From: Phellopilus nigrolimitatus
Lineage: Eukaryota > Basidiomycota > Agaricomycetes > Hymenochaetales > Hymenochaetaceae
Direction: 5' to 3'
Assembly (NCBI GenBank): GCA_021029095.1
Contig: JAJOHG010000346.1
Coordinates: forward strand, 1 to 27,168
Length of the DNA stretch: 27,168 nucleotides
Below are positions 9,004 through 18,920 of the stretch, piece by piece. Positions within the stretch are counted from its first letter, which is position 1. Each line of letters opens with the position of its first letter. The notes under the pieces are model-generated. The model was not told the origin of the DNA, did not search any database, and saw only the letters and a program-made list of their open reading frames with translations. Both the position numbers and the translations under genes were made by a program.

Positions 9004-10901
9004 ATGTCTGATCTATACTCGGCTCTTCGTGTTTCGCCCAAGAAGAAGCGCGCATACTTGAGCGATGATGACGACGAAGTCCTGACCCCGAAAAGATTAC
9101 GGACTATGTGAGTCAACGTTGGATTGGGATAAGGTGTGATTGTATCGTATTTATACCATCTTCTAGGGCTCCTACTCCGCCCGCCACTCCGAGAAAAGCC
9201 ACCTCTGCGACAACACTTCCTGCCCATCTCTCCCGTTTTCAATCACTGCAAAGTTCATTGCACCATGCCCTGTCCCACTCTCTTGCCACAGCGGCTGTCT
9301 CTCCGTTAGATACGGGCGTCGTTCCTAACGTCTTAAACAACCTTTCTCTGACTTCTGCAGCGGGCCTAAGCAGGACGTGCACGATGGATGATTTGAAACG
9401 TCTCTGCTGGCTGTGGGAATGGGACGGGAAGGACCTGCCATGCGAAGCGCGTGACGAAGACAATCCATTCCTTGAATCATCGGCCCCAAAACCTGAGCAG
9501 TCGAAGCAATGGACTCGCGGCGCGATGGGATTGGTGATAACTCCAACCACGCACTTATCGAAGACAGTCGGCAAACGCGTCCCTGCCTATGGCATAGGTA
9601 TCGAGGTTGAGATGGACATCGACAAGGATATGACGGGTGGGATGGCTGCTGTGGCACGTTGGACTGCTGGTGGCGACCAGCGCATGAAGTCGCTGACGAA
9701 AAAGCTGCAACGTTGGTCCGAGGTCTGTCTTCCATACAGTATTTGGTTTGGTCGAGTATTTACTAATCAGACAAACTATTTAGTTGCACTCGAAATCGGC
9801 TAACGTTCCAAATGTGCCACTTGCCGACCTCCCTCCACTCGCTCAACAGGCATCTAAGCAGTCCGCCCTGACACAGCGGCTAGCCTCCCTCTCCCCGAAA
9901 TCTCCCAAAACTCTTGCGACACCTACACACTCCTCTGCTCCTCTCGACTACCCGCCCTCTCCTACACGTACACGCCCATCGTCGCCCACGAAACCGCGTG
10001 TCATTGCTGGAAAACGCACTCCGAGAGAATTCGCCATCCCTTTTCCGATTACTCCGAAGTCCGTTTCACGGCACAGATCGATAGCATTATCCTCAGACGA
10101 CCCCAAAACTCCATCAACCTCACGAATTTCAAGAACAGCTCCAGCGACACCAAACACTCCTCGAACACTGTTTGCATCATCATCTTCAGACTCGTCAAGG
10201 CCTTCGACGCCCGTGAACCAGACTGGCTCGGGTGCAGATACATTCCCAGTCACTCCAACTTCATCTCGTCGTGAAGCGCTCTATGAACGTATCCGCAGGC
10301 GCTCCGAGTCTCAAGCCCCCACAACTCCGTCCAAGGCGCGCATCACGACATCCGCCAAAATGTCGAGAGAACAGCTGATGAAACTCAGCCAGGAGGAGAT
10401 ACGCCGACGTTGTCTCCTTGGGCGCCTTAGCGGAGTAGCAGAGAGCATTTGGATGTAGGTCTATTCATGAATATATACGATGATTTCCGCTAAAATTCCC
10501 TGTACAGGTTCTTTGCGTCCCCCACCAACCCTGCGTCGGCGGCTGCCTCGCCTCGCAAGCGTCGCACGCTCCCTACCAACGAAGTCGTACCGGCTATCAT
10601 CAAGTCGTCGCCCGTCCCCATCTCCGCCGCAGAGGCGCATGAGTCGATATCGTTGCTTACCTCGCTTTGCCCTTTCTTCCTCAAGCAGATCGATATTGGC
10701 AATGAGGACTGGCTCGAGATGCCTGCGTCCGCGGGCGCAGTGCAGCCGAGCATGCCAGCCAGCCCCGGGCGGAAGCTCGGTGGCGCAAGCACTAGCGACG
10801 ACGAGCTGAAAACGCTCAGCCCGCGCAGAGTGAAGCGCGAGGCGGGCGGGCTTCGCGAGGTTCGCGAGCGGATCAAGCGGGAGTTGGACGCCTCTGAATG
10901 A
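9004..10901 (+). CDS. CDT1: CDT1-like DNA replication licensing factor
   Basis: Exons are 9004-9107, 9167-9722, 9784-10454 and 10508-10901, giving 574 residues. CDT1 loads the MCM2-7 helicase onto origins with ORC and CDC6 in G1. Residues 1-34 are basic with an acidic run (SDDDDE) and KKKR, a nuclear signal. Residues 55-220 match the middle domain of fungal CDT1: LSRFQSLQSSLHHALSHSLA, then MDDLKRLCWLWEWDGK. Residues 221-405 are disordered and dense in SP and TP sites, several followed by Lys or Arg, which suggests CDK control. The C-terminal winged-helix part starts near 407 (MSREQLMKLSQEEIRRRCLL) and includes LLTSLCPFFLKQI, the MCM-binding region. Two of the introns split an ATG codon and the third donor is GTCTGT, a weak site. 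The 3' end faces the oxidoreductase gene with 204 nt between stops. The family call is confident; boundaries rest on frame continuity. Confidence 0.9.
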
Positions 10902-11105
10902 CACCGAGGTGTTTTCATTTACTCACGATCTTTATTCCATATTTGCATCAACATATGTTTTGCAATGCGACACCTCGATATTTGTATGTCACTATATGTA
11001 GTCCGATATACAAGATAATCTAGCCATGAACGACTTGAAACCCAGCAGAAAGAGAGAAAATACACGTTGATACATTGATGGGGAAAAATACTCATAGCTC
11101 TGGAC

Positions 11106-11539
11106 TTATGCCGCTTCCCCAAGGAACCTGGCCTTCGCCTCCTTCTCGAAGTCTGCTACATCTACCACGCGCCCTTCGCGGCGGCTCTTCTCCGCTGCGA
11201 ACACAGCAAGATGGCTCTTGAGCACCTCGTCGACGTCCGTGCCGAGCACGTCCTGCCGGCCTGTGCGCACCGCGCGCACGAACGCGGATATCAGGCCAAG
11301 GTCCCCGCCGCCGTGCCCGCCGCCGTCTCGCGCCGGGCGGTGCGTGGTCATGCGCGGGCGCGCGGGCTGGGAAGGGGGGGACGCGCAGAAGTCAGTAACG
11401 GTGAAGGCGGACATGTCGCCGACGATTTCGCCGTGCGTGAAGTGCAGGCGCGTCTGCCGCTCGCAGATGAGCGAGGTAAAGGCGACCATCGTGAAGGACA
11501 CCGTCGCGCCGGAGGAGAATTCGAGGTTGACGACCTGGT

Positions 11540-11572
<33 letters not shown>

Positions 11573-12871
11573 GGTGAGGTGGGATGCGGTTAGAGAAGGG
11601 GGACACGGACCTGGTTGTCCACGACATCGTTTTCGTTCTCGTAGACGCACTTCCCGTACGGACCTGCCTTCAGCGCCTCGGTGACGTTCTCGATGTCCGG
11701 GACGCCGTCGACGATCGTGCTCGCGGGCCAGCCTGTGTGGCCGCTTTTGACGCGGTCGAGATATACTTTTCGAGATTCATGATCAACTACAAAATATAAA
11801 AGTTGATTCGGGCTGCGACTCACTGCTCTTCGCGCTGTACGGACACTCGCGCTCGATGGGACAATCGAGGCAGCGCGTCGCGTCTCCGGCAGCTGGAGGC
11901 TTCGCGGATTTTTTGAAATGCTGGAGGGAGCCGAAGGACGAGACGCGGACGGGTGTCTCAGGTGCTAACATGCTGCATATAATATCGATGTCACTGAAGG
12001 TCCGTTTATTCAGTTAGTATATATGTATATATGAAGCAGTGTTTGTTGGTGACGTACTGACAGCTCTTCGTCATTAACGAGAATGAGCTGTCCTTCTCTT
12101 TTGCCCAGTTCCCGCGCACGTAGGAATGTGCAAAGTGGTAATAACCGATGGGTTCCAAGTGCTGGACGTTTATCAGCTTCCCGAGGGATCCCGAGTGGAT
12201 GATTTCTGCCATGGCTTTGCTGTACGGTGAGTACCGAAGCACTTATGCATGGCCTTCATAGTCAGAATTCTCACTGAAATGGCCATAAAGGAGCGCTCAC
12301 CGTGCCCCATCCCGAAAATAATACCAGATTTCTTCACAGCGTCGGCGATGCGCACGCAGTCCTCGACGGAGGTCGCCATGGGCTTCTCGCACAGCACGTG
12401 GTACCCCTGCGAGGCGAACGCACGCACGACGGCGCAGTGCATGTGGTCCTGCACGGTGACGACGACGGCGTCGGCGAGGCGCGTGCCGACGGTTGCGAGC
12501 GTCTCGGCGGACGCGGCGTGGAATGCCTGCCAGGTGTGGAAGACGAGACTCGCGTCGACGCTGTGCGCTGCGGCGGCTGCGGCGCACGCGTTGGGGCGCG
12601 GCTCGGCGATCGCGACGACCTTGCATTCGTTCGGGGCGAGGAGCGCGTACTCTGAGTAGCCCTGAAGCAAGAGCGGATTTGCTTAGATGCAGCGCAGGGA
12701 TTATACTGTCTTGCTCACCTTTCCTCGTTGCCCACAACCTATGATGGCCAGAGTCACAGGCGCCGATGGCTCAAGATCGCTGTCCTGCGGCGCTGCGCTA
12801 GCGTGGTCGATCTCCGAGCCCATCTTCGGCGAACGTCTCCAGAGGTTCTTCGCGGACTTGACGATGGACAT
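11106..12871 (-). CDS. Gfo/Idh/MocA family NAD(P)-dependent oxidoreductase
   Basis: Minus-strand exons are 12871-12719, 12661-12301, 12241-12058, 11993-11824, 11765-11611 and 11534-11106, giving 483 residues. The Rossmann motif is AIIGCGQRG (42-50). The family signature CEKPMA follows at 142-147. The second domain begins with VLRYSPYSKA and holds the catalytic-type block LMTKSCHDIDI (Lys, His, Asp). Cys274, Cys277 and Cys283 in RCLDCPIERECPYSAK are typical of a subgroup seen in fungi and actinobacteria. Substrates of this subgroup are generally sugars, polyols or related compounds; the specific one cannot be told. The open frame extends upstream to 12946 but starts there with GTG; the first ATG is 12871-12869, and 12823 is a second option. 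Intron five contains the 30-base homopolymer described separately. No signal peptide is visible, so a cytosolic enzyme is likely. Confidence 0.92.
11542..11571. repeat. 30-base G homopolymer (C30 in the sense of the gene) inside an intron
   Basis: Thirty consecutive G on the plus strand lie in intron 11610-11535 of the minus-strand oxidoreductase gene. In the transcript the run is C30, ending five nucleotides before the CAG acceptor (CCAAACCAG|GTC), so it occupies the polypyrimidine tract. A CTAAC branch-site candidate lies on the other side of the tract. The run is long enough to form G-quadruplex or i-motif DNA and its exact length is likely to be unreliable in any assembly. Confidence 0.9.
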
Positions 12872-13200
12872 CGACGTCGACGTCGTCTCGGGTGTGCCCG
12901 AGCGCGCTGTAAGGTAACTGTGGCTCGGCGTGCAGTCGCCGATCACGATAGAGCTTATCGTTTAAGAACGCTGCAGCGAATGAAATCCCGTCTTTTTGAG
13001 AACGTCGAGAACAACGTCAACGAGCTTGTTGGACACCATTAGTTATATTTTTTTTCACTTCTGATTTCTGTGTTAGATCCAAGTCATTCCACATCACCCC
13101 ATAATCACATCCATCTTGATATCTTCCAATTTGCTTTGTTTGATTGGGGTCGATATTGGCACATGGGAAAAGATAAGCAGGGGAAATCAGGAAAGGCAAG
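12872..13200. promoter_or_regulatory. Divergent promoter of the oxidoreductase and M28 peptidase genes
   Basis: Both genes start away from this interval. A T-run lies at about 13050-13057. I see no recognisable factor site or RNA gene. If the true first exon of either gene lies upstream of the ATG I chose, it would fall here. Confidence 0.4.
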
Positions 13201-16200
13201 ATGATCGCCATGAAGTGTACCTGGATCGACGCGGAATCATCCGTCACTGTTACCATCGCTTCTCGACATCCAACCGCGACGACATACGCCATGGTCGTCG
13301 TGCTCGACGCCCTGCAGTCTGAAAAACCTCCACTATACCAAGGGAATGAAAACTCTGTCGACGTCGAATGTGCGCGGAATCAGCGCAGACACCCAAAACT
13401 CTCCCGTAGAGGACGATGGAGGTTGATAGTCGGCTTCGTTCTCACTACCCTCGTCTTTCTCAAGGTAGCAGGGCTGAGGCGGGGTATCAGGAACTCTAAT
13501 TTACTCTCGTCCTTGGTCGAGGAGAACCCAAAGAACAATCAAGATCGTGCTTTCGGCTCCTTGGATTCTATTCTTGACCCCAAGAAGACCGAAAAGTTGT
13601 TCATGTAAGCCGCTGCACATTTTAATTCAAGTTCGTACGTCTACTTATTTCTTACACAGGAGCGTCCCGTCGACGAAGAGTGCACTCGACGCATCTCGCA
13701 AGTACGCGACCCATCCTCACTTAGCCGGCTCTGTTGAGGACTTTGCAGACGCGAAGGTCATGCTTGAGCTTTTCCAGACACACTTTGGTATCCCCGTGCC
13801 GGAGGACGAGCCTATTTTCTCTGCTGGCACGTCTGCTTCTCGCAAAGCGACGCTCGGAATCCCGTCTCTTTCATCCCCGCAGGCGTGGATCGACGTCTAC
13901 TACCCATTAATGAACACCCCGCTAGACCGCAGCCTCGAGATCGTCGACGAGGATGGCAGCGTCGCGTGGGCGGCGGACCTCGTAGAGGACGGCGACCCGG
14001 GCGACCCCGAGGCGGCCAAGTACAAGGATGCCGTGCCGACCTTCCACGGCCTGAGCAAGGGCGGCGAGGTGGCAGGCGAGCTTGTCTATGCGAACTATGG
14101 CACGAAGGAGGACTACGACACCCTCGCCACGGCCGGCACGAACTTCACAGGGAAAATTGTAGTCGTGCGCTATGGCGGGATCTTCCGCGGTCTGAAGATA
14201 AAGGGCGCACAGGAACGCGGTGCGGTGGGCGTGCTCATCTACTCGGACCCGCGCGACGACGGTGCGGTCACCGTCGAGAACGGGTACGCTCCGTACCCCG
14301 CCGGCCCCGCGCGCAACCCGACCTCGGTCCAGCGTGGCTCAGTGCAATTCATCTCGATATATCCCGGAGACCCGACGACGCCCGGCTACCCCGCGTATGA
14401 GAACGCGACGCGCATTGAGGGGACAAACAAGCCGTCGATCCCTAGTCTCCCGATCTCGTGGCAGAACGCCGAGAGGCTCCTCGAAGAGATTGGAAGTGGC
14501 GCGGAGAACCGCTTGCTCAGCGGAAAGGCGAGTACGCGAAAAGTCAAGCTCGTGAACCATGGTTAGTGTTGTTCACTTCGTACACGGTAATGATTTGCTG
14601 ACAATCTCATCGGTGCTCAGTCGACGACAAGGTCATGCCTATCTGGAACACCATGTCCGTCATCCCGGGGCATATTAAAGACGAAGTCGTGATCGTTGGC
14701 TGTCACCGTGACGGTAATGCAATTCATTACATTGCCCGAGACGCTCAAATTGGCTCATACCGAACCCTTTGCAGCGTGGGTCATGGGCGGCGCCGACCCG
14801 ACGTCGGGCACAGTTTCGCTGCACGAAATTGTCCGCGGGTACGGCGCGCTTCTCCGTTCCGGATGGAAGCCCCTGCGCACGGTCGTCTTCGCGAGCTGGG
14901 ACGCGGAGGAGTACGGCCTCATCGGCAGCACGGAGTGGGGCGAGGACTTCGAGGGTTGGATCAAGGAGCACGTCGTCGCGTACCTTAACGTTGGTGAGCC
15001 GTTTTATTTAACCAAGTCTTTCTAGTGCTGTCGCTGTTGCTGAACGCCAGCTTTCTTTTTGTTTAGACGTCTCTTCCTCGGGCTCGCGCTGGACCGTCTC
15101 CGCCTCGCCCTCGCTCGCGCCGCTGATCGCGCGGACGGCAAAGGACGTGCCACACCCGACGAAGAAGGGGAAGAGCCTCTGGGACGCGCTCGGCGACGTC
15201 GGGCCGTTTGAGGGGACCATCGACCCTGGCTTTCAGGCGCAGCACACGTCGAAAAATGGCGTCTCCCCACTCGGCTCGGGGAGTGACTACACTGTGTTCC
15301 TGCAGCGCATTGGTGTGAGTACGCGGTATCTGCAATGCACTAAAACGGGTTCTGATAATAGTGGGAAACGCGTAGATTGCGAGTACCGACCAGGGGTTCT
15401 CGGGCACCCCGTACGACGCGCCGTACCACTACCACTCCGTCTACGACTCGCAGAGATGGCAGGAGCTGTATGCGGACCCTGGCTTCCACAGACACGTCGG
15501 TACCCTTTTTCGCTCCTCCCAGCTGTCGCACCTGACTGTTTTCTTCTTTGTGCCTGTTTGTAGGTTGCCGTCGCGCAAAACCTCGGTCTCCTGTCTCTGC
15601 GCTTCGCCGATGCGATCACCCTCCCTCTCAACACCACGCAGTATGCGCTGGAGCTCGACGACTACCTTGACGTGTGCGTTCCCTTCCCAGTGTTCAACTC
15701 CTGTATCTCCCTCACTCACCGCACTCGACATTTCCTTGATTTATAGAGTAGAGAACATTGCGGTGACACAGGCGCAGGCCGAAGCCCCGGACTTCTCCCC
15801 GCTCAGGAAGTCCATCAAAGCGCTGCAGCATGCGAGCGCCGCGCTCGACGTTGAGAAGGATGCCGCGGAGGTGCGTCTCCGGGAGCTTCTCGAGAAGATG
15901 CGCAGGGGCCTCTCGAGGGGCCACGGGAACAAGCGTTGTTCGCGGACGGGCGGGTTTTGGCGCCGCGTGCGCACGTGGATTAAGGCCGTCTTCGGCGTCG
16001 CCACGCCGTCTGTCCTACCGATATCATCTATTCCGCCCGTGCCTTCTATCCCGCCCGTGCCTTCTATCCCTCCGGTTCCATCTATTCCTCCGGTTCCATC
16101 TCTCCCACCGGTTCCATCTCTCCCACCGATTCCGTCTGTCCCGCCGATTCCGTCTCCCCCATCGCACCGTGCCGAGAGGCGCCACGGCGAGCAGCTTAGA

Positions 16201-16746
16201 AGCTCTTCCCCGTTAGAGGCATGGCCCACATCCGACGGCGAGGACGAGGCGCAAAATCAGCCCGAGGATTACCACAAGCATCCGCACGCCTTGCAGTTCT
16301 CGTCTGATCACGGGCACGCTCCGTACCACGCGCCTGCCGACGTACCCGTGCGCGAGTTCATCCGGGCGGCGAAGCGCGTGCGCCGCGCGAATAAGAAGCT
16401 CGCGGCGTTCGAGCGCGGTTTCATCTCGGCGGGCGGCATCAAGGACCGCGAATGGTACAAGCACCTCGGCGTCGCGCCCGGCAAGTGGCTGGGTGCGTGC
16501 TTTCGCCTCGTTTCTGTTTACTCCTTGTTCTCTGTTACATTGTGTTATGGATCATGCTTGATTTCCTCTCATGTTTGCGCCCTGAGTGACTTTGTGGCTG
16601 ACGCATTCTTACCAGGATACGGAGCGACCACGCTGCCCGGCCTCACGGAGGCGCTGACCATCGAGCACAACGCGACCCTTGCGGAGTACGAGGCGCACCG
16701 CCTGGGAGTGCTCATCGACAAACTCGCGCTCGAGATTGCGGTTTGA
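13201..16746 (+). CDS. M28 family metallopeptidase, glutamate carboxypeptidase II / transferrin receptor-like
   Basis: Nine exons: 13201-13604, 13660-14561, 14621-14713, 14775-14993, 15067-15314, 15376-15495, 15564-15673, 15747-16492 and 16616-16746, giving 990 residues. It is a type II membrane protein with one anchor at about 74-90 (WRLIVGFVLTTLVFLKVAG). A PA domain lies near 270-350 (GKIVVVRYGGIFRGLKIKGA). Zinc ligands match GCPII in identity and nearly in spacing: His464 (GCHRDAW), Asp474 (GGADPTSG), Glu512 with catalytic Glu511 (DAEEYG), Asp540 (YLNVD) and His642 (YHSVYD). The C-terminal dimerisation domain includes LAAFERGFIS and EWYKHLGVAPGKWLGYGATT. A basic and proline-rich insert of about 100 residues splits that domain from residue 750. 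It probably cleaves acidic peptides or dipeptides in the vacuole or at the surface. The start is uncertain: 13291 would drop 30 residues. The donor at 15496 (GTCGGT) is weak but needed for frame. Confidence 0.92.
16027..16152 (+). repeat. Seven tandem 18-bp units coding for Ser-Ile-Pro-Pro-Val-Pro
   Basis: Seven consecutive 18-nt units in frame encode SIPPVP four times, then SLPPVP, SLPPIP and SVPPIP. Units differ mostly at third codon positions, so the array has diverged while the hexapeptide was kept. It lies inside exon 8 of the M28 peptidase gene, in the insert that separates the two parts of the dimerisation domain. Confidence 0.95.
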
Positions 16747-17255
16747 ATCCGTCTTCGTTATAATGAAGTCTGTAACAAACGTTTCGAGTAAAATGGAAGT
16801 CGGATGTAATGTTTACCTTTGGTCACGGGACCTCGACGCGTCGCGCCCTGTCGGAGATTTGCACTCCGACATTTGGCTATTCGAGCTTTCGAGCTCCTGA
16901 GCGGACCTCTTTTTGAAACCTTATCATGAGACCTACAATCCCCACTAGAATAATACGCACATAATATGCGCCGCGATGGATGAGAAATGTGGAGCATCCG
17001 TACTCTATCTTTATCAAGTTTGGATTCCAGAGCAAGTCCAGTGGTGGCTCCGAAGAGAAAAATCGCCACAAGCATACACGCAAAAACAAAAAACAACAAA
17101 AACAACAAAAACAACAACATAGGATTCGCACATACAGGATATACACAGGAGAAGTACAGAAACTAAGATCAACAGACCCCCAAGATAATCGGAGACAAAA
17201 CTCGCATGCTGTTTATGGACATACACTTACCGTACACAACAAAGCTCAATAGTGA
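16747..17255. other. Convergent 3' spacer
   Basis: The M28 peptidase gene ends at 16746 on the plus strand and the next gene ends at 17256 on the minus strand, so this holds two 3' untranslated regions. Apart from the CAA-rich tract at 17081-17119, no structure stands out, and no conserved frame is seen. Confidence 0.45.
17081..17119. repeat. CAA/CAAAAA-rich simple tract
   Basis: About 39 nt made only of A and C, in the form of CAA, CAAAA and CAAAAA units on the plus strand. It sits in the convergent 3' spacer. It is a simple-sequence tract with no evident function. Confidence 0.8.
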
Positions 17256-18285
17256 TCAATGACAATTCTGATCATCAATATCCCAGATACCAGTCATTCC
17301 ACCTCTTCCATGCTATGGATGTCCTTCTTTAGAATACTAGCACGAGTAAATAAAAAAGGGTTGAGCACTTACCCTGTAGTCACAGGACGACGGGCGAGCA
17401 TAGACCTCCCCGCGGATTTCTGCAGGCGTCGAGCCACACATTCCAAACCAATCATCTCCTTCTATCAGATTGTAAAGCGGTGCTTCAAATCTCTGAGTAG
17501 GCAGATCAAAAATGTGTCATGCGAACACTAGGATATATGGGAAACTGCCTACCTTCTTACCCGATACTTGGCAGCCCTGTCAACGACATTGTTAGTTCTC
17601 GTGTTAATCAACAGACATGCGCTTCACATGGTGATAAACGTAACTGACTTTGTCGGCGAATGAGCCCCAGTAAGGCATACATTCTATTTTCTCGTGAACC
17701 AACCAATAGCCGCGCACATCTGATAAGCCCTGCCCAGCGGATTGTTTTAATATATTGTGAGTGGCATGTGGTAGTGTTTTGTATCTTACCTTTGGTACAC
17801 AGCTATCTGGCTCCTCGAATGTCTGATCGTGTATCTTGATGGGCGTATACTTGCAAGCCTTCCCTGAAGCAAAGGATGCAGGGATAAAGCTCAGCGACGC
17901 TGTATACATGCCTTTAAGGAACGTGTAAATCAGAATTGGTCATTGATCTAAGCCGTATGTCTCTAACTCACGACTTCCGTACGCGTGGCAGTGCGTCGTT
18001 GGTTGTGGGATATCCCAGGACATTCCGGCAGCTCGATACTTCGCAATCTCTTTCGCAAGCTCTTCAGCAGGATCCATGCGCGGCCGCCCGTGCTCCGTGC
18101 ACTCATGCTCCGTGCTCCCATGTCTCGTATTTTCATGTACAATCATACCAAAAAGAAAGCCAAGGGTGAAGACTATCGTAACACGCAGCCATGAGCCTGC
18201 AGAGCTGGCCTCGAAACCTTTCAAGTTCCGAGATGGCACGGAAATAGGAACAGCACCATAATGCTGATTGGTGTTTTGCCAACCA
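17256..18285 (-). CDS. Type II membrane protein of a fungal family of unknown function (N-terminus incomplete)
   Basis: Minus-strand exons: 18285 or upstream to 17972, then 17911-17790, 17729-17649, 17576-17553, 17492-17373 and 17312-17256. From 18239 the frame gives 223 residues. A membrane anchor near the start (WLRVTIVFTLGFLFGMIV) precedes a lumenal domain with spaced Cys and Trp: DVRGYWLVHEKIECMPYWG, FADKGCQVSGKK, GDDWFGMCGSTPAEIRG, and the ending MTGIWDIDDQNCH. I recognise this layout from many uncharacterised Agaricomycete proteins but know no function for it. The six conserved-looking Cys probably form disulfides in the secretory pathway. One internal exon is only 24 nt. The frame opens at 18239 with GTG, not ATG, and remains open back to a CAG acceptor at 18288-18286. 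A tiny first exon (ATG AG, 18449-18445, followed by GT) would supply a start in frame, but this is a guess. Confidence 0.75.
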
Positions 18286-18920
18286 CTGAAAACGGCTGAT
18301 AAGTAACTGTGATTAGTGTCTTCGAGATATATGGGACAAATAACGTATGAGGGTCGTCTCGCAAGCGGCTGTTCGCTGACGAACGCGACGGGCTGGCAGC
18401 AGATTTGCTAAGAGGTAGGAACTGGCGTCAGCCAGACCCAAGACCTCATAGTCGCCGCGGAACTTACTACGAAGGAGGAGGGTATACGGACGTGGACTCA
18501 CGGTGTATGTCGTCCTCACGCTGCATTGATGGAACCGAGTGGGATGGAACCGAGTGGCATTGGCAAGACGGGCGGGAAGGCATGCTTAGAAGAGACGCCC
18601 ATAGGCGCTCGCGGAGTTCGTATTGCTCTGGCGCTAGATCCAGTATCTCTGTATTGTTTCTATCTTTACGACTCTTGTCTTTATTGGCTTCAAATTTGAG
18701 ATATTAGGACTTATCCTTGGCTGTGTACTCCGTGTTTGAGAGCTTTGGAAACATATGCTTTTAGACAGTGTTCTGATAACGGATAGCAACCGTGGGAACA
18801 TAATCAATTAGAGATAACGCGACCAGCGCGTGCCTTTAAAGCTCCTGCTCGTGTACTTACTCACTTTCTCTACTCTACCCCCTCGGTCGCTGTGCCTTTA
18901 TTAACTATCCGATTCTCAGA
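18286..18920. promoter_or_regulatory. Divergent promoter region of the unknown membrane protein and the 2OG oxygenase
   Basis: Both genes read outward from this interval. It contains a perfect 15-bp tandem duplication at 18528-18557 and may hold the first coding exon of the minus-strand gene. A pyrimidine-rich stretch precedes the oxygenase ATG at 18921. I see no convincing protein-coding frame. Confidence 0.4.
18528..18557. repeat. Perfect 15-bp tandem duplication
   Basis: GATGGAACCGAGTGG occurs twice head to tail. It lies in the divergent promoter about 365 bp upstream of the oxygenase start. It may be a doubled factor site or a simple slippage product. Confidence 0.85.

Noticed and set aside
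11211..11684. Plus-strand frames of 157 and 119 residues with a poly-glycine stretch
   Set aside because: They are antisense to exons of the oxidoreductase gene, and the glycine run is only the translated G homopolymer of its intron.
12872..12946. Upstream extension of the oxidoreductase to 12946
   Set aside because: The frame begins there with GTG and not ATG; the first ATG is at 12871.
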